Below, piece by piece: positions 1 through 10,007 of a stretch of 64,000 bases of DNA. Both the position numbers and the translations under genes were made by a program. The notes under the pieces were generated by a model. The model did not search any database and was not told the origin of the DNA. It saw only the letters and a program-made list of their open reading frames with translations. The first letter of the stretch is position 1, and each line of letters starts with the position of its first letter. Source of the DNA: Neonectria sp. B-13 (Eukaryota; Ascomycota; Sordariomycetes; Hypocreales; Nectriaceae); NCBI GenBank assembly GCA_002682825.1, contig NOKP01000012.1, positions 186,001 through 250,000 of the forward strand, read 5' to 3'.

Positions 1-822
1 ACAGGACCAGACAGCACCAGCGAATCCCATGAGGGTGTCATCGGCGGCAGTATCGACTGGTTTCTGCTTGTGCAGCGAGTAGTCGTCCAGAACAACATGA
101 GGCTCTGCTTGGTTGTGGTCGGGTAGTGTTGTGCGATTTGTCCTTGTCCGGCGCATGCCAAGTGGCTCTAGGATCCTCTCCTTCAGAAATTCGTACCAGG
201 GACGGCCGGCTGGTTTCTCGATGAGTTTGCCGGCGACAGCGAACATGTAGTTGTTGTAATGGTAGCCACTTCGTAGATCATGGACCGGAGGGAGGTGACG
301 GACAATTTCCAGTAGGTCCTTGATGTCGGCGATTTAGTCGCATTCTACACCCAACCAGGTGAGATCCAAGTGTGCAAGCCCGGTATTATGCGAAAGTGCA
401 TCCTGAACTGTAGCTCTCTGTCCAATGACGGGATCAACCTCATTTTTGAACGGGAGGTACGTCTGCAGTGGCTCAGTCCAACTCAGCTTTCCCTCGTCAA
501 CGAGGATACCGCAACAAGATGCTGTGAAACCCTTTGAGATGGAGCCCACAAGATACAGGGTATCGGAGTCAACAGGCTCTTGTGATGTCACATCACGCAC
601 ACCGTTGCTCCGAGTGTAAATGACTTTTCCCTGGTGAAGAACGCCAATGCTAATTGAAGCCGTCCTTGTGTTGTCCTGAATTTGGTCCAGGATGAGAGAC
701 AAAGCTTCAAGCCTAATCACAGTCAATTGGATTGAAGAAAAGGAAAGAACTGGATTGGGGAAAAGATGCTCGCGGAGTACTTACCTCGAACGCACTGCTT
801 CAATCGACAAATCCACAGCCAT
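1..822 (-). pseudogene. Serine beta-lactamase-like protein, interrupted by TAA; runs off left edge
   Basis: Exon 1 is 822-785 and exon 2 runs from 712 past the window edge; the 72-base intron has a GTAAGT donor. The joined protein shows the class C beta-lactamase/PBP-type SxxK serine motif (GSISK, residues 69-73) and, further on, a YNN motif (YHYNN) and a GMRRT stretch typical of this fold. Between them, codon 139 is TAA (334-336). Homology-like sequence resumes in the same frame right after it, with no room for a fungal-sized intron. I therefore read it as a nonsense-interrupted gene, a pseudogene unless the stop is read through or is a sequencing error. Intact fungal relatives are esterase, transesterase or peptidase-like hydrolases of about 500-600 residues. 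An upstream in-frame ATG at 966 is an alternative start. It resembles the gene at 6481-8247. Confidence 0.7.
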
Positions 823-1465
823 GTTGGACCAATTCACCTGACTCTTGACGTGTGATGACAATGGATGATTCCGAGTCGCTGTAGAACCAAGGTTGGTCAT
901 GGAGTGAAGTGCAGTCTGATCAGAAGGTGGTTTTTGTGCATGAGGGGTTGAAAAAGATAGGGTCAATCATGCAGTCTGACGTGGTTAATTAAACATGCTG
1001 ACGTGGCAAATCTAGGCTTTGACTTGAGGCAAGATTTAATGAATGCATGTGGTAACACACTCGCATTCAGCTTCCCGACGGCTAAGGCCGGTACGGTCAT
1101 GATGATTTTTGAAAGAACGATAGGGGTAGTTGTATTAAACAAGTGCAGTACTTTGTGCATCCCACTGCAATACAGCATCATTACATTGAAGCAGGTCAAG
1201 CCGGTGCAACCCCAGAGGCCAAGACAGCTACATGTGCACTTTGGGGTAAAGTGGGGGGAGGACGGAAAGATGACGGCTTGACGGTCATGTAGACCACATT
1301 CTCAATGGTCCTTTGACTAAGAGGAAATGAAGAAGGAATAAATAAAACCAACAAAACAGACAATTTGAAGTGGAGAAAGAACGAGCCCAGGATTTCGTTG
1401 ATTAGTACAGCCCTTCATTCATCACGAACTTGGATTGAATCTCCAGCTTATCCATTTCGTCCACT
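823..1465. other. Intergenic spacer
   Basis: This is the divergent promoter region between the beta-lactamase-like gene and the oxygenase gene. I see only short overlapping open frames and no recognisable product. Confidence 0.5.
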
Positions 1466-2500
1466 ATGGCATCTCCCCAGAGTGTGGAGGCCAAAGTGGC
1501 CTACATGAAGCCAGACGATGACCTCTTTCGCAAGGAAAAGCCCTACGTTTCGCTTGTTCCTTTTCTCAGCGCTGGCGCCCAATTTACCAACACAACCATG
1601 GAGGAACATCTTATGGAGGTTTCAAACGTTCGTGGTAGAGAGTCTGAGTTTGACCTCGACAGGAATGGATTCACTTACGTCTCATATCAATCCAAGGAAC
1701 GGCCAACCCATGACATCAAGAGCCCGGACCACCCATATATGCATGAGATGACCGAGTTTCTGAAAGGGTACTTGGGGGCGAAAGAGGTAACTGTATACGA
1801 TGGAAGCGTAAGTCTCAATTGACAAATATTACCTACCTAGATTTCAGACCCTTGGGGTTGATGGTGGTTAGACACGGAGAGTTGGCGATCACCAATTTCT
1901 GCAAGCATCGCTGTACGCTCATGTTGGTTCGTATACAGTTCCATGATTGATGTCGAGCTCTGATGTCTGAACGATGACCAGATCACACCATAGTCAACTG
2001 TCGATGGAGAGTTGAGCAGCTGATGGCAGAGAAGAAGCGAGAGATGCCAAAACGTTGGGAACTAGTCAAGTAATCCGCAATTCCACAATCCCACCTGAGT
2101 TATATACTGACGTCATCCTCTTGAAGCATTTGGGCTCCCATTAAAGGGCCCATCTTGGGCTCACCACTAGCTGTGTGCGACTACCAATCTCTCAATAGAG
2201 AGGACCTCGTGGCAGTTGACTCTATCTTCCCACATCGCGTCATGGAGGTTTACCACGTGAACCATAACCCCTCGCATCGGTGGTACTACATGGAGAAGCA
2301 AGATGTGGACGACCTGCTCATCTTCAAGACGTGGGATAGCGAGGAAGAGAAGGCAAGCTGTAAGTTGAAGGTTACCAAGGTGCTGTGTTTGCAACGTGCT
2401 GACAAGATAACCAGGCTGTGTACACACGGCAATAATGCCAAACCCGAATGAGAAGATAATGCGGGAGAGTATTGAGGCACGATTCATTGTAGAATACTAG
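1466..2500 (+). CDS. CmcJ/NvfI-type (GA4 desaturase-like) oxygenase
   Basis: Five exons (1466-1807, 1872-1926, 1982-2069, 2127-2359, 2415-2500) keep phase throughout and give 267 residues. The family pattern is complete: a VYDGSTRR segment, the HVD metal-ligand motif (its D codon is split by intron 2), NIWAPIKGPI, PLAVCD, a HRWYY motif, and a closing RESIEAR box. Members of this family (CmcJ, NvfI, AsaB, the GA4 desaturase group) include 2-oxoglutarate/iron-dependent oxygenases and related enzymes that tailor secondary metabolites. Substrate cannot be told from sequence. The length is near the usual 260-320. It lies among a broken beta-lactamase-like gene and an aldo-keto reductase, which suggests a small metabolite-tailoring locus, but no synthase gene is in the window. 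Confidence 0.85.
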
Positions 2501-2729
2501 ATAGGTAGTTGTTCGATACATTGATTCTTACTGGCTTTTATTTCTTGTAACAGTTTGTGACCGGGATTTAATGCTGAGAAAGGAGGAATGTCATCATTAA
2601 CCTCTGTTCATCCTGCTACTTTTAAGACTAAAAAGGATACAAGGAGCGGGCAATTTCTGGGAATCTCATGCAATGTCCCGGACGAATTCCTCTCAGATGA
2701 AGCCAAACCAGTAGACTACATGGCTCAGC

Positions 2730-3044
2730 TTAAGATCCAATCATGTGACGAAAGTTGTCCACACCAAATTCGACGCTCCACCTGACCCACGGCTTGTCAA
2801 ACGGCTCGTCCTCGGTTGGCTTCCATCCATTCCACGGGCGATCATTCGTAGCTCCATGCTCAAGGGCAAGGAACTTCTTCCAAGGCTGCTCACGGCCGTC
2901 AACCTCAGTTGGTGCAGTCTTGGATGATTGCTCGCTGGGCGAAGAAGTGCGATCCTTGGATGATTCCTCGTTGGGCGACGAAGCGGGATCCTTGTCGGTC
3001 GGCTCGTACTTCCAAGGCTTGAGGTCGTTGCGGTTTGCAGACAT
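2730..3044 (-). CDS. Small Pro-Trp-rich hypothetical protein
   Basis: This is a single open frame of 104 residues starting at the MSANRN methionine; an in-frame ATG at 3116 would add 24 residues. The protein is hydrophilic, rich in Ser, Glu and Lys, and contains repeated PW dipeptides (KPWKY, QPWKK, RPWNGW, KPWVRW). It has no signal peptide, no membrane segment and few Cys. I do not recognise a family. The regular spacing of PW motifs and the sustained frame suggest it is real, but it could be a lineage-restricted or chance frame. Confidence 0.45.
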   Translation of the reverse strand: MSANRNDLKPWKYEPTDKDPASSPNEESSKDRTSSPSEQSSKTAPTEVDGREQPWKKFLALEHGATNDRPWNGWKPTEDEPFDKPWVRWSVEFGVDNFRHMIGS

Positions 3045-3810
3045 GATGCAATGCACTCTGTAGAGTTGGTCGGTTAGTTGACCTATGCCACCCGAGGAAA
3101 TGGAATGAGAAATCAACCTTTCGTTTCTTCGAGATAATATGGGCTCTTTGTGAGTGAAGTGAAACGGGGTGAGAATGGTAGCTGTGGATTTGGGGAGGGG
3201 AAGCTCTCAGCCTGCCTTGAAGAGTAAGTGCAGGGGCACTCTACTCTTATTGTTGTAGGACCTGATCTTCTGGCTGTAGATCAGCGACCATCGTCACACC
3301 TCATCTCGGCTCTACCTCTTCTAGCAGGCGATTTGTGGCATAAAGCTCAGCATTGAGGATGGGTAGCATTGGCTGGAAAATGCAAGAAGCTCGGATTCGT
3401 GCGGGACTACATTGCATAAGTTACAGTAAAGCAGGCTGACTCTCCCGAACAGTCATTTTTCCAAGGACGCGTTGCCAATGGGTGAGTTGCCAGTGAGTGA
3501 ACGGGCCATCTTTTGAGCCCATTCTTGAGCCTCATTCTCATCCAAGGGCTCGCCGGGATCAATGCTTCGTGGTGGTGTGGAAGCAGCAACACATCGCCAC
3601 TGTCATGACATTGCGGCGTGTGTCACACTCCAGGAGCGTGCGGGGTTGTCCCGCGACAAAAGTACAAGATAGCCCAACTGCACTTTGGTAAAACTAGGTA
3701 CAAAGAGATGAGACATCAACGACCCAGCTGCCATACTCGCCTTGACACGTCAGTCACACCTGCTCGGCTATTCACGTCGCAGAGCTTGCCTCCGCGGAGC
3801 ATGTCCCAAC
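3045..3810. other. Spacer with a short coding-like fragment
   Basis: Most of this interval holds nothing recognisable. On the minus strand about 3453-3600 is open and reads like a C-terminal tail (contains EAQEWAQKMARSL), ending at a TGA at 3453-3455, but there is a stop upstream and no start. It may be a relic. Confidence 0.3.
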
Positions 3811-4740
3811 ATGTCACCTCTCAAGCCAATCCTCGTCGCAGGCAAAACTGCCATCCCTCACTTCATCTACGGCACGGGATGGAAAGCGGAAGAAACTGCC
3901 GAGAAGGTCCTGGCAGCCCTCCAAGCAGGATTCCGTGCCGTCGACACAGCGCCACAGCCCCAGAATTACAACGAAGCGCTCGTCGGCAAAGCAATAACGA
4001 CCTGGCTCGGCACATCATCGCCGCTATCAGGGGCTGAATCTGAGCGAAGTATCTTTCTACAGTCCAAGTTCACCAACCCAACTGGGTACAATGACTGCGT
4101 CAAGCCCTTTGAAGATGAGGACCCGCCATCGACACAAGTGCACAAAAGTCTCGACCAGAGCCTGGCACGCCTGGGTCGCGGCGGAATGGGTCAGCCGCCC
4201 CTCGATGCATTTCTGTTGCATTCCCCGCTTGCCACCATCGAAGAGACCATGGCTTATTGGCAAGCCATGGAGTCTCATGTACCCGACCGAATCAAGTATC
4301 TCGGCATTTGCAACTTCTCACTGCCGACCTTGACTGAGCTTTATGCACGCGCGACCGTCAAACCCGCCATTGTGCAGAATGATTTTCGGTCTGCCCACGG
4401 GTTTGACGTGGCGCTCCTGGAGTTCTGCCAGAAGCAGTCCATCGTCTATCAAGCTTACGCGGTGCTAAAGGGCAACATGACACTGTTAAAGTCCCCACTT
4501 GTGGGGTGGCTTGCTCACGAGAGGGGAATCACGGAGCCAGAGGCACTGTATTGTCTAGTACTGTCCTGTTGGGATGGCCAGTTGTGTGTTCTCAACGGGA
4601 CGAGAACCGAAGATGCGATGAAGAAGGACCTCGATCTTCTGGAAAAGGTTGGTAAATTGGACAGGTATATTATCGATGGATTCTGGGAGATGATGGCGGC
4701 AACAGACCAGATTGACTGGCCGTCGGACAAATCTACCTGA
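3811..4740 (+). CDS. Aldo-keto reductase family protein
   Basis: The 309-residue intronless frame begins at the MSPLKP methionine; an in-frame ATG at 3742 would add 23 residues that do not look like the family. The AKR catalytic tetrad is visible: D45 (AVDTAP), Y53 (QNYNE), K86 (QSKF) and H137 (LLHSP). The C-terminal GICNFS segment also fits the TIM-barrel fold. The enzyme should be a cytosolic NAD(P)H-dependent carbonyl reductase; the substrate is unknown. The loop between D45 and Y53 (PQPQN) is slightly longer than the usual DTAxxYGNE arrangement, and a GRGGMGQPP insertion precedes the His motif. It ends 93 bases before the convergent membrane-protein gene. Confidence 0.88.
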   Translation: MSPLKPILVAGKTAIPHFIYGTGWKAEETAEKVLAALQAGFRAVDTAPQPQNYNEALVGKAITTWLGTSSPLSGAESERSIFLQSKFTNPTGYNDCVKPFEDEDPPSTQVHKSLDQSLARLGRGGMGQPPLDAFLLHSPLATIEETMAYWQAMESHVPDRIKYLGICNFSLPTLTELYARATVKPAIVQNDFRSAHGFDVALLEFCQKQSIVYQAYAVLKGNMTLLKSPLVGWLAHERGITEPEALYCLVLSCWDGQLCVLNGTRTEDAMKKDLDLLEKVGKLDRYIIDGFWEMMAATDQIDWPSDKST

Positions 4741-4833
4741 ACCTGAGTTTGGTTAGAATCTGCGCAATGGCAACTCGCTCTTCCCTCGCCGTACTCTTCG
4801 ACCCTGAAAATTTGAAGAAAACTCTAGATCTAC

Positions 4834-5808
4834 TTAAGCTCGGATGCGATCAGTGCGACCCAAACAAACGGTGCAAAAACCAGTCAGCGCCGTCACTAAT
4901 GGGATCAATTGTCCCGCCGATGCAACAGAATTTACGTCTCGAACCCGATTCCACGCCACAAACAACTCAATCGTGACGACGAATAATCCAAAGGAGCCAA
5001 TCTGCGCCACCAGTAGAAACCATATGTTTCTTCTTCCTTGAACCGTAACCTTGGGCGATGTGCCGGCAAACAGGAGCCAAGTTTTGATCTCGCGACGGTT
5101 GACCCACACTCCAAGGACCATGTTAAATATTCGGACCGTATTCGCGACGAGCACGACGATCGATAGCCCTTGGCTGAATTGGCGAAACCAGCCGTGAATG
5201 GAGGTGGAGTGGAAGAAGAATATATGCCAGTTACAGGAAGCGAGTAACTGTGCGAGGATGAAATCAGCGTTGACTTCTTCAACGGATCGTGCTCCTCCAA
5301 TTACGGGACTGTCGCGAGCTGCTAGACACTTACCAATGTTTTTCGACCGCGGTACCAAAACCACACTGCGAGGACGTTGTAGCAAAGGAGTAGCAGGGAT
5401 CTCAGAATCTCAGCGAGTTTGGTCGACCCGAACCCTCTTGTCTTCTTCTCGACCAACGTCTCGATCATGATGGCGAATCCTCCACCAACGCCAAAGACTG
5501 TCATGAGAAAGACTTCGCCAGTCTGGGCAGTGTGGGATGCAATTTTGTAGACGGTTGCAACCAGCAGGGAGAACTGGAAAATACAGTTCGCCGTGAGAGA
5601 GTCTATCTAGGTAGTTGTTACACGCTGGTGCTACTCAGGAAGATTGTGTGATCTGGTAGATGACATCATGAAGATGGAGTTTGCTTACTGTTTTCTCTGG
5701 CCATCCGTGGAACGCAACGACAGTTGTGAGCCATGAAATATAGGATCCGATTCTGACACCTAAGCCGTAAAGGTCTGCATCGCCTTTCGATTCACATCCC
5801 GATGCCAT
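4834..5808 (-). CDS. Fungal multi-pass membrane protein, unknown function
   Basis: Three exons (5808-5689, 5606-5334, 5247-4834) with phase-0 introns give 268 residues. The N-terminus carries a DLYGLGVRIGSY signature that I associate with a family of uncharacterised fungal integral membrane proteins. About six hydrophobic spans are seen, including ISWLTTVVAF, FLMTVFGVGGGFAIMI, LLLLCYNVLAVWFWY, LSIVVLVANTV, FLLVAQIGSFGLFVV and a C-terminal LIPLVTALTGF. A conserved loop with KKTRGFGSTK follows the third span. The function is not known. Intron 2 is set by needing the LLASCNW frame. Confidence 0.7.
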
Positions 5809-6480
5809 CGCAGGTATTATCGTATAAGTCAGGAAGTCTGACAGTCAATGAAGGAGATGTCATCACAGAGAAAGAAAGTGGTTTTAGGAAAGAAAGGAGC
5901 AGAGGGTTAATCAGAACACGTCAAATGGAGCTACCCCAGCACTCTACTCAAACCAAGGCATCCGACCAGTCAGCCAGCCACCAGCCCGAAAAATCATTCC
6001 GTCGTTGGACTACATCATCAGGTACCTCGCCTCGCCTTAGATTAAGTGGCGCCTCAAAAACGAAAACATCACTTCATCGCTTTTGTGCGGAACCGCGGCA
6101 GGATCATGGCCTGGACGCTCAGCCAGCCTGCCCAACACCTTACACGTCAGTTATGGATTTCGAGTGCAAGCAATTGATCATAGTGAGGCTATCCTACGAA
6201 TTAGGTGCAGAGACCAGTAGTTTTGGGCTGTAGCCCGTGGGTGTCTCAGGTATAACGTGGCGTTCAGGCCACCACCACCCCTTGACATGGATTCCCTTCC
6301 GAACCTGCGAATTGGAGGGGAAGGAATTGTGAGTGAGGCTTGGGACAGCTTCTCATTTCCACAAGCAAGCGCCGTGGCGTTTTGGGATGATGATCGATGG
6401 CCGAGCCAGGTTTACAAGTACGGAGTAACTTATGCCCTGTTCCTGGGTGCAGAGGTCAGTGGCGTCACTACAGTACAGCC
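5809..6480. other. Intergenic spacer
   Basis: The open frames here (plus strand 5802-6233 and 6257-6592) are low-complexity or overlap the opposite-strand gene; no family features were seen. Confidence 0.5.
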
Positions 6481-8247
6481 TTATTCTTGGTATCTCTGCA
6501 AGACGGGCGAATCATTACCCTTGTCGTCAATATTGGCTGGGGATCCTGACAACCCGAGCGCGTTCCCCATCTCGTCTACCTGGCAAGGATAAGCCCAAGA
6601 CACACAGCTTCCGGGCCGACATTGGATTGAGCGAGACCCATCCTCCAAAACGAAAACACTGGGCACCTCATGCTCTGCGTCGTACATCCACCGCAGCGAC
6701 TTGGCCGCCTCTCCGCCCCCGCAATCGAATTGCACCTTGTAAGAAACCCAGGGTCGCGTCTGAAAGCGTCCCTGCTTCGCCGTCTCGTTATGAGGCGCGT
6801 TCCAGACCCAAGCATGGTGATGGTAGTGTCTCAGCTTGTACGTCTCGCTTTCCACACTCTGGAAGGTCATGTAGAGCGCCCCGTCGTCGTCGTGGACGGT
6901 GACGTCAATGTGGAAGTTTTTGATGTCGTTCCAGTATCGGCCTGTGTAGGCCTTAAGTTCCAGGGGCTTGGTGTCCTTCTCGCGCTTCTCCTCCAGTGCG
7001 GTTTCGATCTTGGCAGCCAGTGTCGTGCCCGTCTTTGCAGCAGTGGTGGCCAACTGTTCAAAGTCAATGCTTTGGGCTTCCGCCCCCGACAGCGTGTGGA
7101 TTATGAGCTGAGAAATCCAATCACAAGGGTCACACAGTCCGGTTGAATTCTGCAGCGCCATAATAGCCGTCTCTGTCTCGGGCAAAAGATAGACGGCCGT
7201 GGTAACGCCTTGCATGCTCCCACCGTGATACACCGTCAAGCGAGATGGCGCACCTTGACCGACCAGCGGCATGGCGGGAACCAGGTATTTGTTGTAGTTG
7301 AACGCTCCAAGAGTTGCAGGTAGTTCCGCACGGCCCCAGCCGAGAGCGTACGATTGCTCCCGAAGAGATATCATGGTGAGTTGGCTGTGTGGTCGGAGGA
7401 TCCGCAGAAGTTGCTTGAATGGTGATCCCGGGGTCGATGTGGTTTTGTTGGCAAACTGGTCATTTGCCGCATGCAGAAAATTGCCGTAAAATTTGACGAG
7501 GTCATTTGTGCAGCTTCGCACGCACCCGGCAGGTGCCATCAAGGTTTGGTCCGTGATGGTCGGAATGGGGACTTCAAAGGGCGAGGCATCGTCAAGTGCG
7601 CAATAAGCCTTGGCAGCATTGGTGTTGTTGGGAATGTCTTGGGTAGATGTCCGAGACATTCCGAGCGGCTCAAACAGCTTCTCCCTGAGGTTTGCACCAA
7701 GGCTCTTACCGGACAATTTCTCAATGGCCCGACCGACCATGTCGTAACCAAAATTGTTGTATACGTAGTCGGTTCTGAAGTCCCGAATGAGAGGCTGGGA
7801 CGTCCAGGTTTGAATGCCCGTGGACTAGGAAAGGAGGATGTTTCCGGCTCGCTAGAGCCACAGGCCATCACCACGAGCAACGCCAGAGCGGTGCCACAGG
7901 AGGTCCTCAATGGTCATTTGAGAGCCACGCCCACCAAACGCATCTTCCAGCTCAGGCAAAATGGATGCGATACGAGTGGTCCATTTGAGGGTTCCTTCTT
8001 CGACGAAAATTCCCACCAAAGCTGTGAATATGGCCTTGGTTAGGGAGCCAATGAAGTAAGTGGTGTCTCCATCAGGGGCTTGTTGGGTGTTGACGTCTCG
8101 AAAGCCAAAGTGGTTAGAATAGGCCACTTGCCCACGAACGACTACCGAGAGCGAGAGACCGGGCGCTCCGCCAACCTTGCAGATATGCGAAATCTGGGAT
8201 TCGAGTGCCGCAAAGGCGGCCATGTTGGGTTCAGTTTGGGCTGCCAT
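6481..8247 (-). pseudogene. Serine beta-lactamase-like protein with two in-frame TAG codons
   Basis: A continuous frame of 589 codons on the minus strand is broken only by TAG at 7852-7854 (codon 132) and TAG at 7825-7827 (codon 141). The nine codons between them and the flanks stay in frame and read like the family (DGLWL, then AGNILLS, then STGIQTWTSQPLIRDF). The catalytic motifs are SLTK (68-71), YNN (163-165) and HGG (342-344). A long C-terminal domain with a conserved GRYWNDI segment follows, as in fungal transesterase/peptidase-like members. The only possible intron joining GTGGCT to CTAG would be 37 bases and would delete the family's LW segment, so nonsense mutation is the simpler reading. 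The rest of the frame is undamaged, implying recent loss, readthrough or sequence error. Confidence 0.75.
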
Positions 8248-8636
8248 GGTGAGGGACAGTTTAGTAGCGCATTGGATAGATAAGGAGGAAGGAAAAAACG
8301 ATCAGTTTTCACTATGGGTCACGGTGAATAGGTGAATAAATACCAAATTTGCAGACTTTCGGTGAAGGTAAGGTACTTCAGGCACACACTTACGTCAGAC
8401 AGCCCTCTTGATGAGGCGGCGGCTGCATGCAGCCACAGCAAGTTTGGCAAATGCTCCTGCGAATAGCCTGCGTTAAGGTTCCACCGAGCCCGGTACTTAC
8501 GGGTGCACGCAGATGAGGGGAAGTAGAATTTCAAGGCTAACTTTCTCTCCCTATGCAAGCCAAATTGCTATCAGTCTACAAATGCCCAACGACTTATACA
8601 ACCCAGCGATATCATTGACATGGAGCATAGAGGGAA
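8248..8636. other. Divergent promoter region
   Basis: Spacer between the minus-strand beta-lactamase-like gene and the plus-strand kinase-like gene. No recognisable element was seen. Confidence 0.4.
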
Positions 8637-10007
8637 TTGCCGACGATGGCCCTTTTGCTGGTTCCACGAAGCGAGAGTAAACGAAGATATCCTCCCTATC
8701 ATCTTCTGTGCATTCTAGATGAACATGATCCCTGCATTCTAGCCTTATCGAAGTTGTCGAGCTGTAACCAAGGGGATCAAAGACAAGAATATGAGAACAC
8801 TCTGAATTGCATTGTCGCACGGCTCGACATATGGAGTAGCTCAAAGAAACTACGGCCGGTACTAAGGTGCACCACCATGGGATCGCGAGTCCATGTTCCG
8901 CCCATGTCCATCGGAAGTCAGAACGCCAACATATGGATTGCCCCTAATATTGCGTTGGAAGAACGATACCTGAGCGCAAGTCGCTTGAAGCAGCTGTGGT
9001 CATCGATGTCACTGAGCTTCCCGCCGACCCTCGATTTTGAGGAATTACAGACAGCAGCACGACTCCATGACTCGGTATCTCTTGTTCTTCTTCCCAATGG
9101 AGAAATGGCGATTTTCAAGGGAGCTGTCGCTGTCATATCTCGCATGTACCATGAACTTCGGGAACTTCTGCGAATGCCTCAACATCCTAATGTGATAGCA
9201 AAACCGACCTACTTGGTAACAAGGACCATTGGAAGCACCCAAGATCCCGTGGTCTGTGGATTCATTCTACAGTATCATTCCGGCGGCACGTTGCTCGACA
9301 AAATCCGACGTTCGTCAGAACAGTTTCCCATCACTCTCAACGACAAGATAAAGTGGATTAGGCAGATAATCACGGCCCTAAAGCACATCCATGGCCCCGG
9401 GGGTAACTTCTACCCAGAATTAAGGCTTGAGAACCTGGTTCTGTCCAAGAGCGGCGATGTTGTTCTGGTGGACTTTGAACAATTTGGGTCTCCCTCACGA
9501 TGGCTTCATCCACTTCTCGGCAAGGCTGGCAAGGCTATGGACAAGAAACACGCTGCTGGCTGGGAAAGCCCAATTAATCCTGCCTGCATGCCGCAGAGTA
9601 TTTTATATTCAAACCCGCCTGCGGGGTACCTGGCACCGTTTTCTAACGCCTCTGAGATAGAGCGGCAGACTTTTGAGAACTATAGTCTAGCCAAAGTCAT
9701 GTGGTGCATCTTTGAAGAACAGACCAACACGGTCACGAGACTGGATGGAGGCGATATTCAGTCGCAGAGCAACAAAGAACTACTCTTGTTTCCGCAGTTC
9801 ATCGAAACACCAGATCAAATGCGATATTGGATCTGGCTCTGCACACGGTCGAGCCCAGAGTGGGGGAAACTGATGTGTAGATGCGATTCGAGGCAGCCTG
9901 ACGCGTGTGAGCAAGTTGGCGCAAGACTTCAGACGGATGGAATTGCCCACGTAAGCATCGAAGATGCCGAAGAATATTTTGACGCCGCGATTAAGGAGGA
10001 GCTCTAG
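8637..10007 (+). CDS. Divergent protein-kinase-like protein
   Basis: Single frame, 456 residues from the first ATG; another good start is the ATG at 8877 (MGSRVHV), since the first 80 residues look unlike a folded domain. Kinase landmarks are a FKGA segment that could hold the ATP-binding Lys, a hinge (LQYHSGGTLLDKI), and a catalytic-loop equivalent YPELRLENLVL followed by VDFEQ in place of DFG. The HRD His is Tyr and the catalytic Asp is Glu, so phosphotransfer is doubtful. Related fungal proteins that I recall have YPDLRLDN and DFEQ, making DFE a family trait but the Glu here unusual. The C-terminal tail ends in an acidic helix. Role unknown; probably cytosolic. Confidence 0.65.
   Translation: MPTMALLLVPRSESKRRYPPYHLLCILDEHDPCILALSKLSSCNQGDQRQEYENTLNCIVARLDIWSSSKKLRPVLRCTTMGSRVHVPPMSIGSQNANIWIAPNIALEERYLSASRLKQLWSSMSLSFPPTLDFEELQTAARLHDSVSLVLLPNGEMAIFKGAVAVISRMYHELRELLRMPQHPNVIAKPTYLVTRTIGSTQDPVVCGFILQYHSGGTLLDKIRRSSEQFPITLNDKIKWIRQIITALKHIHGPGGNFYPELRLENLVLSKSGDVVLVDFEQFGSPSRWLHPLLGKAGKAMDKKHAAGWESPINPACMPQSILYSNPPAGYLAPFSNASEIERQTFENYSLAKVMWCIFEEQTNTVTRLDGGDIQSQSNKELLLFPQFIETPDQMRYWIWLCTRSSPEWGKLMCRCDSRQPDACEQVGARLQTDGIAHVSIEDAEEYFDAAIKEEL

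Noticed and set aside
7471..8043. 190-codon plus-strand frame opposite the beta-lactamase-like gene
   Set aside because: Antisense shadow of a gene with clear catalytic motifs.
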